Shown piece by piece: positions 60,607-64,000 of a DNA stretch of 64,000 nt. The stretch comes from Rhexocercosporidium sp. MPI-PUGE-AT-0058. Its lineage: Eukaryota; Ascomycota; Leotiomycetes; Helotiales. The position numbers and the translations under genes are program-made. Within the stretch, counting starts at the first letter, position 1; every line of letters begins with the position of its first letter. The stretch lies in assembly GCA_020746875.1 (NCBI GenBank), contig JAGTJL010000010.1, forward strand, positions 1,426,001-1,490,000. Direction: 5' to 3'. Under the pieces are notes generated by a model. The model searched no databases. It was not told the origin of the DNA and saw only the letters and a list, made by a program, of their open reading frames with translations.

Positions 60607-61168
60607 ATCGTAATGTGGTCCAAGGTTCCAGAAAGAGGCTTGATCTGGTGCTCTTCAACTTTCACTGTGAAGTAACATTTTCTTTGTTTGTCCACGACCC
60701 TTGATATACTACTCGATCAACCTGCATAGCTTTGCAGCTTCACATCACCGTGACTGAACCGACGAAGCTTGCTCCACAGAGGCGTCCGCTTAGCGAGAGT
60801 CGGGGATGGGAACGGCCGAATCAATCCAACCAACGCCAAGCAAAACAAAGGCCACGTAAACAGCGGTACTCGGAAGATAAAGATGATGGTGGAGTGGCCG
60901 AATCGTTATGCGGAGAAAGTCATGGATCTCTTGCTCGTGGGGAGGCGGGGTAGTGGGGTAGCAGGGTGGCAGGGTGGCCGGCAAATGTGGCACGCATAAG
61001 GTTGTTAGTTACTGTAGTGCTTCCGAGCTGGTTATTCGGAATATAAGATGGAGGAAGAGGGCAGCCTTCGCCTTCGGTACTTCACGGTGGTTTGATCGTA
61101 CAGCACAGTGCCAACGCAATACCAAAGCAGAAGATCAAACTTCCCGTGGCCCATTATTCTTACTTAGC
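60607..61168. promoter_or_regulatory. Divergent promoter (BVMO / second Zn2Cys6 regulator)
   Basis: 562 bp between divergent start codons. It contains several CGG half-sites (CGGCCGAATC, GCGGTACTCGG, TGCGGAG), the kind bound by Zn2Cys6 proteins. Which are functional cannot be told. Confidence 0.45.
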
Positions 61169-63432
61169 ATGCTTCATTCGGCTTCTCTGACACCGCTCTC
61201 GACGAAACGGCGTGCCGACGTAGCCTGCACTGTTTGTCGGAGTCGGAAGGTACGCTGCAATGTCTCGTCGGTTGGTCCACCGTGCGGCAACTGTCTGCGC
61301 GATAACCAAGATTGCATGCTTCACGTTCCAGGGAGAAGGAGGACCAGAGGTCCTAGGTCTAGGCAAGGGAACCCTTCGGATGATGGAGCTCATCCTGCCA
61401 CAGTTCGCACTCCACCAGTGGCACAGCTCCCAGTCGACCAATTAGCGTCAGCTTTACCAAGTGAAACAACAGGCGGTCTACAGGATGAGGGAGAGAACAT
61501 CGAGTCCCTGCTTACTGTCGTAGAGTCTCCACAGGTCCAAAGCTCTTCTGATCTGGAGCTCTTCTTCCTTGGTCAGCAAGCACCCAGCTGCGTTAATTAT
61601 GAGTGACAAGTATAGGGTTTGGACTGACGCCTTATAGGGGACTCCAAATGTTTGCGTTTCATGTTCAACGTCTTGGAAGATGGCGTTGTCGCTACAAATG
61701 CCCATTATTGGGTCCCAAAGCCTCCTGTAAAGCCTCTTCCACAAGAAGACCTCGCATTCCTTGAGGCCAAAGGTGCATTTACGCTGCCCCCGGAAGAATT
61801 GCGCGAGGAACTCATTCATTGCTACTTTGAATATGTCCATCCTTTCCTTCCCTTGCTTGACCAGAATCATTTCCTCAATCAAATTGCATCAAAACAGAGC
61901 TCTGAAATGAGCATACTGCTCTTACAAAGCGTCTTTTTTGCCGCAAGCAATGTACGTTTATTTTCCTGAGTGTGTACCAACAGCCTTGCTCAATTCATCG
62001 AAAAGTTTGCGGACCCTGAGATACTCGTGAGGTCAGGTATATCATCGACAAAAGCTCTGAAGCGAGAACTGTACCAGCGGGCAAAGGTAGATTACCATCC
62101 CGTGAGTAATTGCGCATGTCAGCTGATTCTAATAGGCACTCTATGATCTGAACTATGAAAGAGACAAAATCACTCTAATTCAAGCCGTCCTCCTCATGAG
62201 CTACTTCTTTTCAGACGCTCACGACCGCTCTGATAGCTGGCATTGGGTTGGCGTTGCTTCAAGTCTTTGCCAGACAATCGGATTCCACCGCGACCCGGGC
62301 TTACTGAACGTACCTGCATATTACCGGCGCCAGTGGAAGAGAATATGGTGGTGTTGCGTTCATCGCGACCGCTGGATATCGATGGGCATGGGTCGGCCAA
62401 CCCGCATCAAGATGGCAGACTGCAATCTATCTCAGCTGACCGAGGACGATCTGGTAGATCCTAACTCTCAACTTCCGAGTACCGAGAGGTACAGCCATTT
62501 GGTAGAACAATGTGAACTTCGCGCGCCCTTGTTCATTGAAGCCCTCAAGTTAAGCATGATTCTCGGCGATGTGCTTGACTGCCAATATTCAGCATCAACG
62601 CATCCGCAGCATGAGACTGAAAAAAGCGAAATTGCCCTTGCAAGTTGGCACCAGAATCTCAGGCCGACTCTAAAGATAGATTTCTCGTCTCGAGAAGATG
62701 CTAGACGGCCTGTAATGCTCCTTCACAAGCATATGTTACATCTACTCTACCAGTAAGCTGCTAGGTAACCCTTTGTAGGAAAAGGATGCTGATCAGGACA
62801 TCTTAGAGCAGTTGTTATTACGGTGCACCGCTCTTTTATTTTTAAAACTAAAGAGCGTGGTGAGCTTTCTGGCGTGACTAGCTTGGCAGACGAAGCGCTG
62901 GAAAAGTCGTCGTTCGCTGCCTCAATGGCAACCGCTTCGCTCACCAGATTGATCGGCCTGAATCTTGTAGTAAAGCTTCCTCCCTTTAGGTCAGTGACAC
63001 ACAAAGATTACCACTTCGATTGCTATATCTGCAGGTCTAACCAAAAATGTAATCAGTGTGACAGTGTTAAGCCCAGTCATTTCCATTCAATTCATTGAAC
63101 GCTGGTTGGCAAAGGGGCTTCCTCAGCAGGTGGCTGCTCAGAAGCTCGAACTTTCATTGTCTGTGCTATCCGAACTCAGCGAGAAATATTGGGCAGCCAA
63201 CTTCAACCTAAAGTACTTTAGCGCGGCTTTCAAAAGGATTGACGAAGTCTCACAAATTTCTAGCAATCCTCCGGAGCTATCAAGCACTACCACAGTCGTA
63301 GATGGACATGGAATCGATCAAAATGATTCCGATCAAAACAGGAAGGGGCTCCTCTCCGAATATGACTATTGGCAATTTCCACTTCCGGATGATGGCGACC
63401 AATGGGGTCCTTTTTCCCTTTGGCCGGCCTGA
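61169..63432 (+). CDS. Zn2Cys6 transcription factor (cutinase-regulator CTF1-like)
   Basis: A 657-residue model in six exons: 61169-61571, 61638-61951, 62006-62086, 62136-62752, 62807-62989 and 63057-63432. All phases agree. The zinc cluster uses Cys20, 23, 30, 39, 42 and 49 (VACTVCRSRKVRC, PPCGNCLRDNQDC). The Fungal_trans domain has HCYFEYVHPFLPLLD, ILLLQSVFFAAS, KALYDLNYERDKITLIQAVLL (split), WHWVGVASSLCQTIGFHRD and RIWWCCVHRDRWISMGMGRP. This wording is typical of the CTF1/FarA-like subgroup, which controls cutinase, lipid or aromatic catabolism genes. The last intron carries its CTAAC branch close to the acceptor at 63056. Divergent placement from the BVMO suggests direct control of it. 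Confidence 0.9.
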
Positions 63433-63697
63433 CAACGACATAGCCGCACCTTGCACACCCTTGTATATCTTTCTCGTGGGGACAGTCGGAGCCGATGCTA
63501 GAATACGCTTAATCTCAAAGAGACCCGTAGATATTTCTTTACTTCGGATACATCAATAGAGACAATTATACCCGATCAAGTATTCCTTCTCTCGATCCTA
63601 GCAATACGTGGGCTTTTGACTGTTCATATAAGAGAGTCCTGCTGAGCCAATACGTCTCCCAATTCCCCCGAGACTGCGGACCATTTACCTCAGAGGC
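63433..63697. other. Convergent 3' flanks
   Basis: 265 bp between the regulator stop and the alcohol dehydrogenase stop. No gene is seen. Confidence 0.6.
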
Positions 63698-64000
63698 TTA
63701 TAGTTCGTTTGGCTTCAGCACAACCTTGAAGACCTCATTTTTCTCGAATCTTTTCAAAGCCTCAATGCTGTCATCGCTGAGGGTGGAGATGACAACATCT
63801 ATGAAGTCCTTGAACTTATGTCTATTCACGATTAAGCTATCCAGAGCATCCTGGAAGATACTGCGAACTGGACAGCGTCCGAATTGAATATGAAGGTTTT
63901 TACTGTAAGCTTCTTTTCCGTCGAAAGGGAGCTTATCTGTGTGGAGGCCTGGGACGGAACTTCAGCAGTCTACTATGCAAAGGGGACATGAGATGTGAAA
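63698..64000 (-). CDS. Zinc-type alcohol dehydrogenase (MDR), C-terminal exon, partial
   Basis: The minus-strand frame ending with the stop at 63698 reads LHTDKLPFDGKEAYSKN, then LHIQFGRCPVRSIFQDALD, and ends VFKVVLKPNEL. This is the C-terminal segment of fungal medium-chain zinc alcohol dehydrogenases, after the Rossmann domain. A stop lies in frame near 63975, so an intron acceptor (TCCCAG or similar, about 63949-63962) must lie there; the rest of the gene is outside the window. It would oxidise an alcohol or reduce an aldehyde and probably belongs to the same cluster. Confidence 0.78.

Overview
This is nuclear DNA of a filamentous ascomycete (Pezizomycotina). Genes are dense, and most carry one to six short introns of about 45-125 nt with GTAAGT-like donors and CTAAC/CTGAC branch sites. 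Zn2Cys6 regulators, a Q-rich protein, ATG1, GPI10 and URB2 are all of filamentous-fungal type. Placement in Leotiomycetes is a guess. All splice models were built by hand from splice signals and reading phase.

Layout. 0-5.2 kb: 3' part of URB2 (ribosome biogenesis) and a Zn2Cys6 regulator, convergent. 5.2-10 kb: gene-poor, with a hydrophobic-surface-binding (HsbA-like) secreted protein whose frame is damaged or oddly spliced. 10-12 kb: a secreted protein I cannot name. 12.6-17.7 kb: two low-complexity proteins on the minus strand, one Q-rich and one with a CxxC...CxxC zinc knuckle. 19-23.7 kb: a CYP504-type P450 (phenylacetate hydroxylase family) and an anion:cation symporter-type MFS transporter, both minus. 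23.7-26.6 kb: long microsatellite-rich leader. 26.6-29.5 kb: nuclear F-box-like protein. 31.5-34.7 kb: ATG1 kinase. 34.7-38 kb: repeat-rich gap with one doubtful small gene. 38-42.6 kb: secreted GH79 beta-glucuronidase and GPI10 mannosyltransferase.

42.7-64 kb looks like one catabolic gene cluster. In order it holds: a small fungal protein, an FAD aromatic-ring hydroxylase (phenol / dichlorophenol hydroxylase type), a short-chain dehydrogenase, a D-2-hydroxyacid dehydrogenase, a homogentisate 1,2-dioxygenase, a carboxymuconolactone-decarboxylase (AhpD-like) protein, an MFS transporter, a C2H2+Zn2Cys6 regulator, a Baeyer-Villiger monooxygenase, a second Zn2Cys6 regulator, and the 3' end of a zinc-type alcohol dehydrogenase running off the window. 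The parts fit uptake, ring or ketone oxygenation, side-chain redox steps and ring cleavage of an aromatic compound. The CYP504 P450 about 25 kb upstream belongs to a family that makes homogentisate precursors, so the two loci may be functionally linked. No maleylacetoacetate isomerase or fumarylacetoacetase gene is visible beside the dioxygenase, so this is probably not the standard tyrosine/phenylacetate cluster. The substrate is unknown.
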